Shown: positions 35,483-44,289 of the stretch, one piece after another
Layout of the letters: every line of letters begins with the position of its first letter
Position numbering within the stretch: position 1 is the first letter of the stretch
Source: Polyangia bacterium
GTDB taxonomy: Bacteria; Myxococcota_A; Polyangia; Polyangiales; Sandaracinaceae
Assembly: GCA_030426845.1 (NCBI GenBank)
Contig: JAUHXR010000003.1
Span: 1 to 64,000, forward strand
DNA length: 64,000 bases
Reading direction: 5' to 3'
The notes under the pieces: model-generated
The model's database searches: none
What the model saw: the letters and a program-made list of their open reading frames with translations, nothing else
Told to the model about the DNA's origin: nothing
Translations under genes and position numbers: made by a program

Positions 35483-35488
35483 AGTATA
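35483..35488 (-). promoter_or_regulatory. Candidate -10 box for the halogenase-like gene
   Basis: On the minus strand TATACT ends ten bases before the ATG at 35473, in a 20-bp gap that has no room for a ribosome-binding site on this strand. If it is the -10 box, the transcript would start at or next to the ATG and be leaderless. The -35 side, inside the opposite gene, is a poor match. Confidence 0.3.
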
Positions 35489-35493
35489 GGCGC

Positions 35494-36513
35494 GTGAGCG
35501 ATGAAGACGACCTCGAGGCCGCCCTCAGCCCCGTCGAGCGCGGCGCGCGCCTGCGCCGGCGCGCCTTCCTCGCGCGATCCGCGCTCGCCTCGGGCGCGCT
35601 CGTGGCGGGGGCCGGCTGCGGTGCCGCGTTTCCACAATCTTCGCTGACGCGTGGCGAGGCCCGCGAGCTGCTCGCGCGGCTCGAGCGGGGGCTCGACCGG
35701 GTGCGGTCCGTGCCGCGTGGGGCGATCGCGCGGGAGCTGACCTGGCAGGCGCGGCCGGACCGCGGCGAGTCGATCATCCGCCACACGATCGAAGCGCTCG
35801 TGGTCTCGGACGTCGCGCGCTCGCTTCCCGAGGGGCGCGTGGAGGGGCCCCTCGCCGCGCGCCTCACCGAGGAGCTGCCGGTGCTCCAGCGCGCGACGGT
35901 GATCCACCACGCGCTGCTGTCGCGCATGCCGACGGCGGCGCGCGCCGGGCTCGATCGTCGGCTGAGGCGCGAGCCGGACATCCCGACCGACGTGGCCGCG
36001 TGGATCGACCGGCACGCGGCGGAGCTCGGCACGGGGATGGAGAGCCGCCTCAAGCTGCGGCGGGCCGCGCACGACGTCGGGGTCCGGGCGCGTCGCCAGT
36101 CGGCGGCAGCGGTCATCGACGACGCGGTCGCCAAGGTGGAGCGCGTGGTCGGCCGGAGCGGGGGAGCGGCCGCGCTCGCGCGGGCTCGCGACGCGGACGC
36201 GCTGCTCCAGGGGGTGTGGGATCAGCTCGGTGACGGGCGGGGGGCGGGGGGCGCGCTCGCCTCGCCCACCGGCGCGCCGCCGGGGGTCGTCTCGCCGGAG
36301 GACTACGAGTGGGAGGGCTTCCTGAACGCGGGCGAGCGCTTCTGGTCCGCCGATTGGCGGCGCCCGGGCGACGAGGAGATGCGGATCGGGACGATCATGA
36401 TGCCCTTCGGGGCGATCTCGTGCGGGCTGATGGCGATCATCGGGCTCATCGTCCTCATCGCGGGCCTCGTGCAGAACGGAGACTGGGATGGTATCCCTCG
36501 CAACCCGCGCTGA
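35494..36513 (+). CDS. Exported helical protein with C-terminal membrane anchor
   Basis: A 339-residue protein with GTG start and GGAG at 35481. Residues 17-42 (RRRAFLARSALASG...GAGC) look like a Tat-like or lipoprotein signal with Cys42. The middle is charged and helical, rich in Arg/Glu. One transmembrane helix (about 305-330) lies near the C-terminus, followed by a short tail. First gene of the acyl-chain operon and overlapped by the next gene by 26 bp. No family recognised. Confidence 0.6.
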   Translation: MSDEDDLEAALSPVERGARLRRRAFLARSALASGALVAGAGCGAAFPQSSLTRGEARELLARLERGLDRVRSVPRGAIARELTWQARPDRGESIIRHTIEALVVSDVARSLPEGRVEGPLAARLTEELPVLQRATVIHHALLSRMPTAARAGLDRRLRREPDIPTDVAAWIDRHAAELGTGMESRLKLRRAAHDVGVRARRQSAAAVIDDAVAKVERVVGRSGGAAALARARDADALLQGVWDQLGDGRGAGGALASPTGAPPGVVSPEDYEWEGFLNAGERFWSADWRRPGDEEMRIGTIMMPFGAISCGLMAIIGLIVLIAGLVQNGDWDGIPRNPR

Positions 36514-36901
36514 CGCATGGCGCGCGCTCTTCGGCGTCGCGCTCGTCGTCTGCGCGGCGGGGTGCGGGCCGAGCATCCGGAACATGTCGCGGGTTCGGGT
36601 CTCGGCCCCGGCGCTGTCCGCCGAGGTCGCGCTCGTCCACGCTCGCGCGCTCCACTACGAGGTCGAGGTGGCCCAGCCGGCGCGCGGCCGTATCGGCCTG
36701 CGCGCGCACTACCAGGACCGCGACTCCAACGAGCACGGCCGCTACCGCATCGCGATCGTCTGCGAGGCCGCGGGCTGCGAGGTCTACCCGATCGGGCCCC
36801 GCGTCGAGCGGCTCGACTACGCGCACTACCGCCTCCCGGAGCGGCTGATGGCGGAGATCCAGCTCCTCGCCGACGAGCTCGCGCGGGCGGGGGGCGGCTG
36901 A
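36488..36901 (+). CDS. Small lipoprotein in the acyl-chain operon
   Basis: A 137-residue protein with GGAG upstream of its ATG (36480-36483) and lipobox CAAGC (Cys26). The mature part is a small mixed alpha/beta domain with a C-terminal amphipathic helix. One base separates its stop from the start of the KS gene. Unknown; the context suggests a role in moving or holding the product in the envelope. Confidence 0.65.
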   Translation: MVSLATRADAWRALFGVALVVCAAGCGPSIRNMSRVRVSAPALSAEVALVHARALHYEVEVAQPARGRIGLRAHYQDRDSNEHGRYRIAIVCEAAGCEVYPIGPRVERLDYAHYRLPERLMAEIQLLADELARAGGG

Positions 36902-36902
36902 G

Positions 36903-38810
36903 GTGTCGGTCGCGATCCGGGGCCTGGGCGCGGTCTGCGCGATCGGCCACGATCTGCCGTCGCTCGCGCGAGCGGTGCGCGCGGGGGAGCACGGTCTCGG
37001 GCCGGTCCGTCACTTCGACGTCGCGCCCTTCGCGCCCGTCTCCCTCGGGGGCTGCGTGAACGACGGCGCGGGCTGCGTCGCGTGGGCGGTCCGGGCCGTG
37101 CGCGAGGCGTTCCTCGCGTCGGGCGTCGAGGCCGCGCCGGCGCGGATCGCGGTGGTCGCCGGCACCACCGAGGGCGACGACCACGACATCCCCGGGGTCG
37201 CGCGGGCGGTGGCGGCCGCGCTCGGCGCCCGCGGGCCGCAGCTCACGCTGTCGACCGCGTGCACCTCGAGCGCGAACGCGATCGGGCTCGGCAAGGACCT
37301 GCTCGATCGCGGCGACGCGGACGTCGTCGTCGCGGGCGGGGCCGAGCGGCTCGCCAAGGAGATGTACGCCGGCTTCCACCGCCTCGGGGTCCTCGCCGTC
37401 GAGCCCTGCCGCCCGTTCGGCGACGCCTTCGGGACGACGCTCGGGGAGGGCGCGGGCTTCGTCGTGCTCACCCGCGAGGCGGGCGACGCGCGGGCGCACC
37501 TCGCGGGCTACGGGCTCTCGAGCGACGCCTGGCACGAGACCTCGCCCGAGCCGCGGGGCGCGGGGGTGGCCCGGGCGATCGAGGGGGCGCTGCGTGACGC
37601 GCGGCTCGCGCCGGCCGCGATCGACTACGTCAACGCGCACGGCACCGGCACCGCGGCCAACGACGACGCCGAGTGGCGCGGGGTCACGGCGGCGCTCGGC
37701 GCGCGCGCGGCCGAGGTGCCGATCAGCGCGAGCAAGTCGCTCCTCGGGCACGCCCAGGGCGCCGCGGGGGTGCTCGAGCTGATCGTCGGGCTGCTCTGCG
37801 CGGCCGAAGGGACCGTGCCGCCGACGCTGCGCGTGGGGCGTGGCCGGCCGGGGGGGCCGCCCGACCCGGTGGCGACCGAGCGGCCGCGCCCGCACCACGC
37901 CCGCGCGTGGCTCTCGAGCAGCGCGGCGTTCGGCGGCGCCAACGCTGTGCTCTGCGTTCAAGCGGAGCCGGCGCCGAGCGCGCCCCGCGCCCGCCGCCCG
38001 GTCGTGATCGCGGGGCTCGGACGGGCGGAGGTGCCGGCCGGAGCTCGCCGCGAGGACGCGCGCTGGCCCGAGCTCGCCGGGCTCGACCCGCGCGGGACCG
38101 ACCCGAGCGGGCGGGCGTGCTGCGTGGCCGCGACCCGCGCCCTCGCCGACGCGGGGCTGAAGGTGAGCGGCGCGCTGCGCGACCGGGCGGGGGTGTTCGC
38201 CGGCGCGACCCGTGTGTCTCCCGAGTCGGTCGAGGCGTACCGCGCGAGCATCGAGCGGGGAGGCCTCGCGCGCTGCTCGGCCGCGGCCTTCGCGCGGCTC
38301 GTGCTCCACGGGCCGACCGGCCTCGTGTCCCGCCGGCTCGCGCTGCGCGGCCCGACGACGACGCTCGCGGGGGGCGGGCTCGCGGGGATGCTCGCGGTGG
38401 CCTACGCGGCGCGGACCCTGGCCCACCGGGACGACGCCGACGTGATGCTCGCGCTGGGCTTCGACGAGCGCCGAGTGGGCGAGAGAGACGGCGAGGGAGC
38501 GGACGAGCCGGAGGGGGCCGCCTGCGTCGCGCTGCGCGTCGGCGGCGACGGCCCCCGCGTCCTCGGCGTCGGGCTCACCGGGCCGAACGATCGCGAAGGA
38601 GCGGTCGCGCGCGCCCTCGCCGACGCGGGCCGGTCGCGGTGCGAGGTCACGGCCTGGCGCGTCGAGGAGGCGGCCGAGCACGCGCCGTCGCTCGCGAGCG
38701 CGGCGCTCGTCGCCGAGGCGGCGGAGGCGGCGCGCGCGGGCGGCTTGATCGTGGTCGCGCTGGCGGACGACGCCGCGGCCTGTGCGCTGGTGATCGGAGA
38801 GGAGAGCTGA
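36903..38810 (+). CDS. Ketosynthase fused to a chain-length-factor-like second domain
   Basis: A 635-residue protein with two condensing-enzyme domains. Domain 1 (about 1-355) is a full ketosynthase: Cys120 in LSTACTSS, His246 in NAHGTGTAAND, Lys278 and His283 in SASKSLLGHAQG. Domain 2 (from about 362, starting VVIAGLGRAEV) is a shortened copy in which the Cys position reads GPTTTLAGGGLAG and no His motif is seen, as in chain-length factors. In most type II systems KS and CLF are separate genes; here one polypeptide carries both. It builds an acyl chain on the ACP encoded next door. Start GTG one base after the preceding stop. Confidence 0.85.
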   Translation: MSVAIRGLGAVCAIGHDLPSLARAVRAGEHGLGPVRHFDVAPFAPVSLGGCVNDGAGCVAWAVRAVREAFLASGVEAAPARIAVVAGTTEGDDHDIPGVARAVAAALGARGPQLTLSTACTSSANAIGLGKDLLDRGDADVVVAGGAERLAKEMYAGFHRLGVLAVEPCRPFGDAFGTTLGEGAGFVVLTREAGDARAHLAGYGLSSDAWHETSPEPRGAGVARAIEGALRDARLAPAAIDYVNAHGTGTAANDDAEWRGVTAALGARAAEVPISASKSLLGHAQGAAGVLELIVGLLCAAEGTVPPTLRVGRGRPGGPPDPVATERPRPHHARAWLSSSAAFGGANAVLCVQAEPAPSAPRARRPVVIAGLGRAEVPAGARREDARWPELAGLDPRGTDPSGRACCVAATRALADAGLKVSGALRDRAGVFAGATRVSPESVEAYRASIERGGLARCSAAAFARLVLHGPTGLVSRRLALRGPTTTLAGGGLAGMLAVAYAARTLAHRDDADVMLALGFDERRVGERDGEGADEPEGAACVALRVGGDGPRVLGVGLTGPNDREGAVARALADAGRSRCEVTAWRVEEAAEHAPSLASAALVAEAAEAARAGGLIVVALADDAAACALVIGEES

Positions 38811-38811
38811 C

Positions 38812-39108
38812 ATGGACGAGGGCCTGGAGAGTCACCTGGCCGCGCGGCGCGAGGCGCTCGAGCGGGTGCGCGCGATGCTCGTGGAACACCTGAAGGTCCC
38901 GCTGCGCCCCGCGCAGATCGACCTGGACGCCCCGCTCTTCGGCACGGGCCTCGGCCTCGACTCGATCGACGCGGTCGAGCTCGTCGTCGCGATCGAGACC
39001 GAGTTCGGGCTCTCGATCCCCGAGGAGGAGGCGCAGCCGTGGATGTTCCGCACCGTCCACTCGGTCGTCGAGCTGGTGGTCGCGCGCGCGGAGGCCGGCG
39101 ATGCCTGA
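38812..39108 (+). CDS. Acyl carrier protein
   Basis: A 98-residue acidic protein with the phosphopantetheine site GLDSID (Ser51), the four-helix ACP pattern and a longer N-terminal helix than housekeeping ACPs. It starts 1 base after the KS-CLF stop and overlaps the following gene by 8 bp. It carries the growing acyl chain for the ketosynthase, reductase and dehydratase encoded around it. Confidence 0.93.
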   Translation: MDEGLESHLAARREALERVRAMLVEHLKVPLRPAQIDLDAPLFGTGLGLDSIDAVELVVAIETEFGLSIPEEEAQPWMFRTVHSVVELVVARAEAGDA

Positions 39109-40165
39109 GGCGGACGAGGTCAGCGCGATCCGGACCCGGGTCGGCCTGCACCGCGGGACACCGGTCGGGGTCGCGCTCCGCGGTGAGGGCGCGCGCGAGG
39201 CGGCGCTGCGCCTCTGCCCGTCGCGGCTGTTCCTGCGTGACGCGATGATCCGCGAGTCGCTGCTCCTCGACGAGGCGGGGCGGCCGCTCGCGGACGTGCT
39301 CGTCGCGGCCGACGACGAGGACTACCTGCTGCTGGCGGAGGGCCTCGACGCGGCCGGGCTGCGCGCGGTCGTGGACGCTCGCCTCGAGGGGAGCCGAGAC
39401 GTCTCGGTCGAGGACCTCGGCGCCGGGCGCGCGATGATCTCCCTGGACGGCCCGTGGGCGTGGTCGGCGGTCGCGGCGGTGCTCGGACCGGACCTCGTGG
39501 CGCTGCCCTACCTGAACCTGTTCCGGGTGGACGCCGGGCTCTGCCTGCGCGTCGGCAAGACGGGCGAGTTCGGCTACCAGCTCCTCGTCGACGAGGGCGC
39601 GGCGGAGGGGCTCTACGGCGCGCTGGAGGACGCGGTCGCGGGTCACGAGGGGAGGGCGGTCGGCGACCAGGCGCGGGCCCTCTGCCGCTTCGAGGGGTGG
39701 TTCTTCGACCCCGCGCACATCCCGACCGGGGTGACGCCGATCGAGCTCGGTCTCGGCTGGCGGCTGGACCTCGAGCGCGACTGGCTCGGGCGCGCCGCGA
39801 TCGAGGAGCGGCTCGCCGCGCCCGGGCGGCGGCTCCGCTGCCTCCTCGCGCCGCGCCCGATCACGATGGGCGAGCCCGTCCGCCTTCGCGGCGAGGAGGT
39901 CGGCGTCGTGGTCCGCGCCGCCTACTCCTGGACCCGCGGGGAGCACGTGATCGCCGCGCTGATCGATGAGCCGGTGGGGCACGGCGGGGTCGACTTCGAG
40001 GTGGAGGACGCGGCCGGCGCGACGACTCGAGCGCGCCTCGTCGCCCCGCCGCTCCTCGACAACCACAGCCTCCACGTCGACCCGAGGCGGCACACCTTCA
40101 CGGCCCGCGACGAGGTCGCGCTCGGCCCGCTCGCCCGCGGCCCCCGCGCCCCGGAGGCGGCGTGA
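39101..40165 (+). CDS. GcvT-like folate-binding protein
   Basis: A 354-residue protein of the aminomethyltransferase/YgfZ superfamily. The family pattern is visible in LLLDEAGRPLADVLVA, LRVGKTGEFGYQLLV and the C-terminal PVRLRGEEVGVVVRAAYS barrel. The strand GVTPIELGLGWRLDLERDWLGR is the conserved core of T-proteins. In glycine cleavage this fold transfers a one-carbon unit to tetrahydrofolate. Here it sits between an ACP and a ketoreductase, so it may act on a carrier-bound acyl chain (inference). It overlaps both neighbours by 4-8 bp. Confidence 0.75.
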   Translation: MPEADEVSAIRTRVGLHRGTPVGVALRGEGAREAALRLCPSRLFLRDAMIRESLLLDEAGRPLADVLVAADDEDYLLLAEGLDAAGLRAVVDARLEGSRDVSVEDLGAGRAMISLDGPWAWSAVAAVLGPDLVALPYLNLFRVDAGLCLRVGKTGEFGYQLLVDEGAAEGLYGALEDAVAGHEGRAVGDQARALCRFEGWFFDPAHIPTGVTPIELGLGWRLDLERDWLGRAAIEERLAAPGRRLRCLLAPRPITMGEPVRLRGEEVGVVVRAAYSWTRGEHVIAALIDEPVGHGGVDFEVEDAAGATTRARLVAPPLLDNHSLHVDPRRHTFTARDEVALGPLARGPRAPEAA

Positions 40166-40905
40166 GGCTCGCCGATCGGGTCGCGATCGTCACCGGCGGC
40201 AGCCGCGGGCTCGGCCCGGCGATCTGCGCCGAGCTGGCCGCCGAGGGGGCCCGCGTCGTCGTCGGCTACCGCCGGAGCGAGCGCGAGGCGGCCGAGGTGG
40301 TCGCCGCGATCGAGTCCTCGGGGGGCGCGGCCGAGGCGGCGGCGATCGACGTGCGCGAGTCGTCGTCGGTCAACGCGGTCACCCGCGCGGTGGTCGCGCG
40401 CCACGGCCGCCTCGACGCGCTCGTCACCTCGGCCGGGATCCACCACGACGCGCTCCTCGCGACGATGCCCGACGACGCGCTCTGCGACGTGATGCGCACC
40501 AACGTGGAGGGCACGATGCGGTGCGCCCGCGCCGCGCTGCGGCCCATGATGAAGCAGCGCGCCGGCGCGATCGTGGCCGTCGCCTCGGTGGCGGGGATCC
40601 GGGCGAGCGTCGGGCAGTCGAGCTACGCGGCGTCCAAGGGCGCGGTCCTCGCGCTCGTGCGCACCCTCGCGGCGGAGGTGGGGGGCTACGGCGTGCGCGT
40701 CAACGCGGTCGTCCCCGGCGTGTTCGACGCGGGCATGGCGACGCGGACCCCGCGCGACCGGGCCGAGGCGGTGCTCGCGCAGGTCCCGCTCGGGCGGCGG
40801 GGCGCCGCGCGCGAGCTCGCCCGCGCGGTGGTCTTCCTCGCGTCGGACGACGCCGCCTACGTGACCGGCCACGGCCTCGTGGTGGACGGAGGGCTGTCGG
40901 CGTGA
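40162..40905 (+). CDS. fabG: 3-Ketoacyl-ACP reductase (FabG-type SDR)
   Basis: A 247-residue classical short-chain dehydrogenase. The NADPH-binding TGGSRGLG is near the N-terminus, the NAG-type strand reads TSAGI, and the catalytic Ser/Tyr/Lys lie in VASVAGI and YAASKGA. C-terminal GHGLVVDGG is the usual end. It reduces the 3-keto group made by the KS. GTGA overlaps at both ends. Other SDR reactions are possible, but the setting favours FabG. Confidence 0.92.
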   Translation: MRLADRVAIVTGGSRGLGPAICAELAAEGARVVVGYRRSEREAAEVVAAIESSGGAAEAAAIDVRESSSVNAVTRAVVARHGRLDALVTSAGIHHDALLATMPDDALCDVMRTNVEGTMRCARAALRPMMKQRAGAIVAVASVAGIRASVGQSSYAASKGAVLALVRTLAAEVGGYGVRVNAVVPGVFDAGMATRTPRDRAEAVLAQVPLGRRGAARELARAVVFLASDDAAYVTGHGLVVDGGLSA

Positions 40906-41498
40906 CCGAGCTGACCCGGCTGCGCCTCGGCGCGGACACCGTGACTCACCTCCTGCCGCACCGCCGGCCGTTCCTCTTCGTCGACGGCGTGACCGAGTTC
41001 GCGCGCGGGCCGCGGGCGCGGCTGCGCGCGTTCAAGCACGTCTCGGTCAACGAGCCGGTGTTCGAGGGGCACTTCCCCGGCCTCGCCCTCTGGCCCGGCG
41101 TCTACACCATCGAGGGCCTCGGTCAGACGATCAACGCGCTCACCGTGCTGGGGAGCATCGTCGAGGGCTTCGAGCGGCACGGGCGCGCCGAGGCCGACGC
41201 GCTCGAGGCGCTGCGGGGCCTCGAGCGCCGTCACCGGCTGGGCGCGCGCGAGCCGTCCGAGGACGAGCGCGCCCTGGTGGCGCACCTCGGCGACCCGCGC
41301 GACCGGTTCGGCTTCTCGGGCGCGGTCGACGTCAAGCTCACCGAGCCGGTCTTCGCCGGGGTGCGCCTCGACTACGACGTGGCCCTGTCCCGCGCGGTCG
41401 GCAACGCCCTCCGCTTCGACGTGCGCGCGACGGTCGAGGACCGCATCGTGGCGCAAGGGACGATGACGAGCGCGCTCCCGACCGCGGCGTGGCGGTGA
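40902..41498 (+). CDS. FabZ-like 3-hydroxyacyl-ACP dehydratase
   Basis: A 198-residue hot-dog protein from GTG 40902. LLPHRRPFLFVDGV and VFEGHFPG are the FabZ signatures, with the catalytic His in the second. Between the first half and the C-terminal strands it has an extra ~50 residues of charged helix (about 90-135) not present in normal FabZ (~150 residues). It removes water from the 3-hydroxyacyl chain. Coupled by GTGA overlaps on both sides. Confidence 0.85.
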   Translation: MTELTRLRLGADTVTHLLPHRRPFLFVDGVTEFARGPRARLRAFKHVSVNEPVFEGHFPGLALWPGVYTIEGLGQTINALTVLGSIVEGFERHGRAEADALEALRGLERRHRLGAREPSEDERALVAHLGDPRDRFGFSGAVDVKLTEPVFAGVRLDYDVALSRAVGNALRFDVRATVEDRIVAQGTMTSALPTAAWR

Positions 41499-42901
41499 CG
41501 CCCGAGTGGGGGCGCGGCGCGGCCCTCGCGTGCCTCCTCCTGGGCTGCGCGGCCGCGCCCCGGTGGTCGGCCCGGAGCCCCGCGGGCGATCACGAGGCGC
41601 GCCTCGAGGAGGGCCCCGACGGAGCCCGCGTGATCCTCGACGGGGAGGCGCGAGGCCCCTTCGTCGCGGTGGCGCTCGACGCGCTGGTGTGGACCGAGAC
41701 CGGCGCGGCGGTGCCGGTCCAGACGCCCGCGGGCTGGCACGTCCTGCGCGCGGGCTCGCTCGGCCCGGCGCACCGCGCGGTCGGGGAGCTCCACGCCGAA
41801 GGCGGCGCGCTGCGCTACGCCGCGCTGGACGGCGACGGCTGGCGACTCTTCGACGGCGACCGCGTCGGGCCGCCGCACGCCGGTGTGATCGCGGGCTCGG
41901 TCGTTCGCTCTCATGGCCACCTCGCCTACCTCGCGCGGGATCGGGACGGCGCGCGGGCGGTGATCGACCAGGCGCCCCAGCGCGCGCACCGACACGTCGA
42001 CCGCCTCGGCTTCGCCGGCAAGCGCGGCCTCGTGGTCTACGTCGGCTACGACGACGACGGCGCGCGGGTGATCGCCGGGTCACGGGCGAGCGCGCCCTAC
42101 GACGCGGTGCACGAGCTGGCGCGGGCCCCGCTGGCCGCGCGCTGGGCGGCGATCGTCGAGCGGGCGGGCGCGCTCTGGCTGCTGCGCGACGGCGACGAGG
42201 CGCCGCTCCCGCGGGGCGCCCGGGGCCTCGCCCTCTCCGACGACGGCGCGCGGGTCGGCTGGATCGTCCCCGGCGAGCCCGAGCGGATCGTCGTCGACGG
42301 CCGCCCGGTCCACGCCGCGGCCGAGCTCGCGCACCTCGGCTTCGTCCCCATCACCGGGGCCCCGCTGTTCGTGGCGCGCGGCGCCCGGGGGTGGCGCGTG
42401 GTCCACAACGGGCGCCCGGGGCCCCGCTTCGACGCGGTCGAGCCGCCGGTCACGAGCCGCGGCGGCCGCTGGGCCTACCTCGGCCATCGGGCCGTCGGGG
42501 ACGCGGTGGTGGTCGACGGAGAGGCCGTCGTTCGAGCCGAGTGGGCGAGCGCGCCGGTCCTCGAGGGCCCGGGCTGGGCGTGCCTCGCGCGGCGCGGTGC
42601 GCAACGATTCGTGCATTGGTCAGGAGCTCGGTCGAGGGGTCGTTTCGCGGTGCCGCGCCCCTTCGTCGACACCCTCGTGCTCGACCCGGGCGGCGCGCAC
42701 GTCGCGGTGGCGGTGGCCGACGAGGGTCGGCGCGAGCTGCGCGTGTACGTGGACGGGCGCGACGCCGGGCCCCTCGCCGCCGAGGCGCTGATCGCCCGCG
42801 CGGGCGACGGAGCCGAGGGCGCCCGCGCGGTCGTCGGGGCGGTGATGGCGCGGGCGCTCGACGCGCGCGGCGAGGCTCGCGATGGCGGGGACGCCCGGTG
42901 A
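41495..42901 (+). CDS. Repeat-rich lipoprotein in the acyl-chain operon
   Basis: Start taken as GTG 41495 because GTGA overlaps are the rule in this operon; GTG 41489 is possible. About 468 residues with lipobox LLGC (Cys18). The mature part has short beta units of the form xGARVIxDGxxxGPFDAV repeated through residues 40-400, like a WD40/propeller with degenerate blades. No catalytic motif. Its place between dehydratase and acyltransferase genes suggests work with the product at the envelope (inference). Confidence 0.65.
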   Translation: MTPEWGRGAALACLLLGCAAAPRWSARSPAGDHEARLEEGPDGARVILDGEARGPFVAVALDALVWTETGAAVPVQTPAGWHVLRAGSLGPAHRAVGELHAEGGALRYAALDGDGWRLFDGDRVGPPHAGVIAGSVVRSHGHLAYLARDRDGARAVIDQAPQRAHRHVDRLGFAGKRGLVVYVGYDDDGARVIAGSRASAPYDAVHELARAPLAARWAAIVERAGALWLLRDGDEAPLPRGARGLALSDDGARVGWIVPGEPERIVVDGRPVHAAAELAHLGFVPITGAPLFVARGARGWRVVHNGRPGPRFDAVEPPVTSRGGRWAYLGHRAVGDAVVVDGEAVVRAEWASAPVLEGPGWACLARRGAQRFVHWSGARSRGRFAVPRPFVDTLVLDPGGAHVAVAVADEGRRELRVYVDGRDAGPLAAEALIARAGDGAEGARAVVGAVMARALDARGEARDGGDAR

Positions 42902-43689
42902 GCGAGCTCGCGCTCTTCGCCGGCCAGGGCTCAGAGGAGCCGGGGATGGGCCTCGGCGGGAGCCCGCGCTGGCTCGAGGAGGCGTCGCGGGTCACGGGGG
43001 TCGACGTCGGCCGGGCCATCGAGCGCGGCGGGCGGGCCCTCGCGCGCACCGAGGTGCTCCAGCCCGCGCTGGTCGCGGTGGGGCTCGCCGCGGCCGAGGG
43101 GCGAGCCTTCGCGTGGGTCGGCGGTCACTCCCTCGGCGAGCTCACCGCGGCGTGCTGGGCGGCTGATCTGCCGCCGCGCGAGGCGCTCGCGCTCGCCGCG
43201 CTGCGCGGCCGGCGGATGGCCGAGCTCGCCGCGGCGCACCCCGGAGGGATGGTGGCGGTGGACGAAGCGGCGGCGGAGGGCCCGCCCCCGGGGCTGGAGG
43301 TCGCCGCGATCAACGCGCCGGGCGAGGTCGTCCTGACGGGGCCTGAGGACGCGCTCGCGGGCGTCCGAGGGCGTCGCTTGCGGACCGCGGGACCGTGGCA
43401 CAGCGCGGCGCTCCGCCCGATGATCGAGGAGCTCCGGGACGCGGTCCGGGACGCGCTGCGCGGGCGTCGTCTGCGCGCGCGTGTGGTCTCGGCGGCCGAG
43501 GTCGGCGAGGTCCCGGCGGAGCGGCTGGCCGACGTCCTCGCGGAGAGCGTCGCGCGCCCGGTGCGGTGGCTGCCGCTGGTCGGCTGGCTCGAGGCGCGCG
43601 GGGTCCGCCGCGCCCACCTGGTCGAGCCAGCTCGCACCACCCGCGCCCTGCTGCGGCGTGCCGCGAAGGAGCGCTGGACCCTGGCTTGA
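42898..43689 (+). CDS. Malonyl-CoA:ACP acyltransferase-like protein (FabD-type)
   Basis: A 263-residue protein with the acyltransferase elements FAGQGSEEPGMG at the N-terminus, the nucleophile motif GHSLGE, a later catalytic His in AGPWHSAAL, and the RPVRW segment. It is about 45 residues shorter than housekeeping FabD. It would load malonyl units onto the operon's ACP. It starts by GTGA overlap with the lipoprotein gene and is the last gene of the operon. Confidence 0.87.
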   Translation: MSELALFAGQGSEEPGMGLGGSPRWLEEASRVTGVDVGRAIERGGRALARTEVLQPALVAVGLAAAEGRAFAWVGGHSLGELTAACWAADLPPREALALAALRGRRMAELAAAHPGGMVAVDEAAAEGPPPGLEVAAINAPGEVVLTGPEDALAGVRGRRLRTAGPWHSAALRPMIEELRDAVRDALRGRRLRARVVSAAEVGEVPAERLADVLAESVARPVRWLPLVGWLEARGVRRAHLVEPARTTRALLRRAAKERWTLA

Positions 43690-43732
43690 CCGACGCCGCT
43701 GCCGCGGCCGGCGCTCGGTGGTAAGCCTCCGG

Positions 43733-44224
43733 ATGACCGAGCGCTTCGAGATCCGCGCGATCGAGCCGAGCCTCCTCGCGGGCGCGCGCGACGCGCTGCT
43801 CGCCCGCCTGCGCGCGGTCTTGCCCGCCTGGGCGGAGGCGATCGAAGTGGGGAGCACCGCGGTCGCCGGCGTGATCGGCAAGGGCGACATCGACGTCCTC
43901 GTGCGGGTCCCGACCGACCGGTTCGCCGAGGCGCGCGCGCTCCTCGACCGGACCCTCGAGCGGAACCCGAACCAGCTCTCGAACGCGATCTACCAGGGCT
44001 ACCTCGTCGACTCGGAGCTCGACGCCGCGGAGCTCGACATCGCGGTGCAGCTCACGGTCGCCGGCGGCCCCTACGACGACTTCGAGGCCTTCCTCGCGCT
44101 CCTCCGTGCGGATCCCGCGCTGCGCGAGGCCTACAACGACCTCAAGCGTCGCCACGACGGCGGCTCGATGGAGGCCTATCGGGCCGACAAGCGCGCGTTC
44201 ATCGAGGCCGCCCTCGCGGGCTGA
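43733..44224 (+). CDS. GrpB-like nucleotidyltransferase-fold protein (UPF0157)
   Basis: A 163-residue protein matching the GrpB/UPF0157 family: IEVGSTAVAGVIGKGDIDVLVRV holds the GS...D.D residues of the nucleotidyltransferase fold, and the C-terminus shows YNDLKRR and YRADKRAFIEAAL, as usual. Function of the family is not settled. It follows the acyltransferase gene after 43 bp and may be read through from that operon. Confidence 0.88.
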   Translation: MTERFEIRAIEPSLLAGARDALLARLRAVLPAWAEAIEVGSTAVAGVIGKGDIDVLVRVPTDRFAEARALLDRTLERNPNQLSNAIYQGYLVDSELDAAELDIAVQLTVAGGPYDDFEAFLALLRADPALREAYNDLKRRHDGGSMEAYRADKRAFIEAALAG

Positions 44225-44289
44225 GGTGGTCGGCGAGAAAAGCTGCGACGGGCCGCGTGGCTCCGCGTCCTCGGGTCGGAGGACGACAC

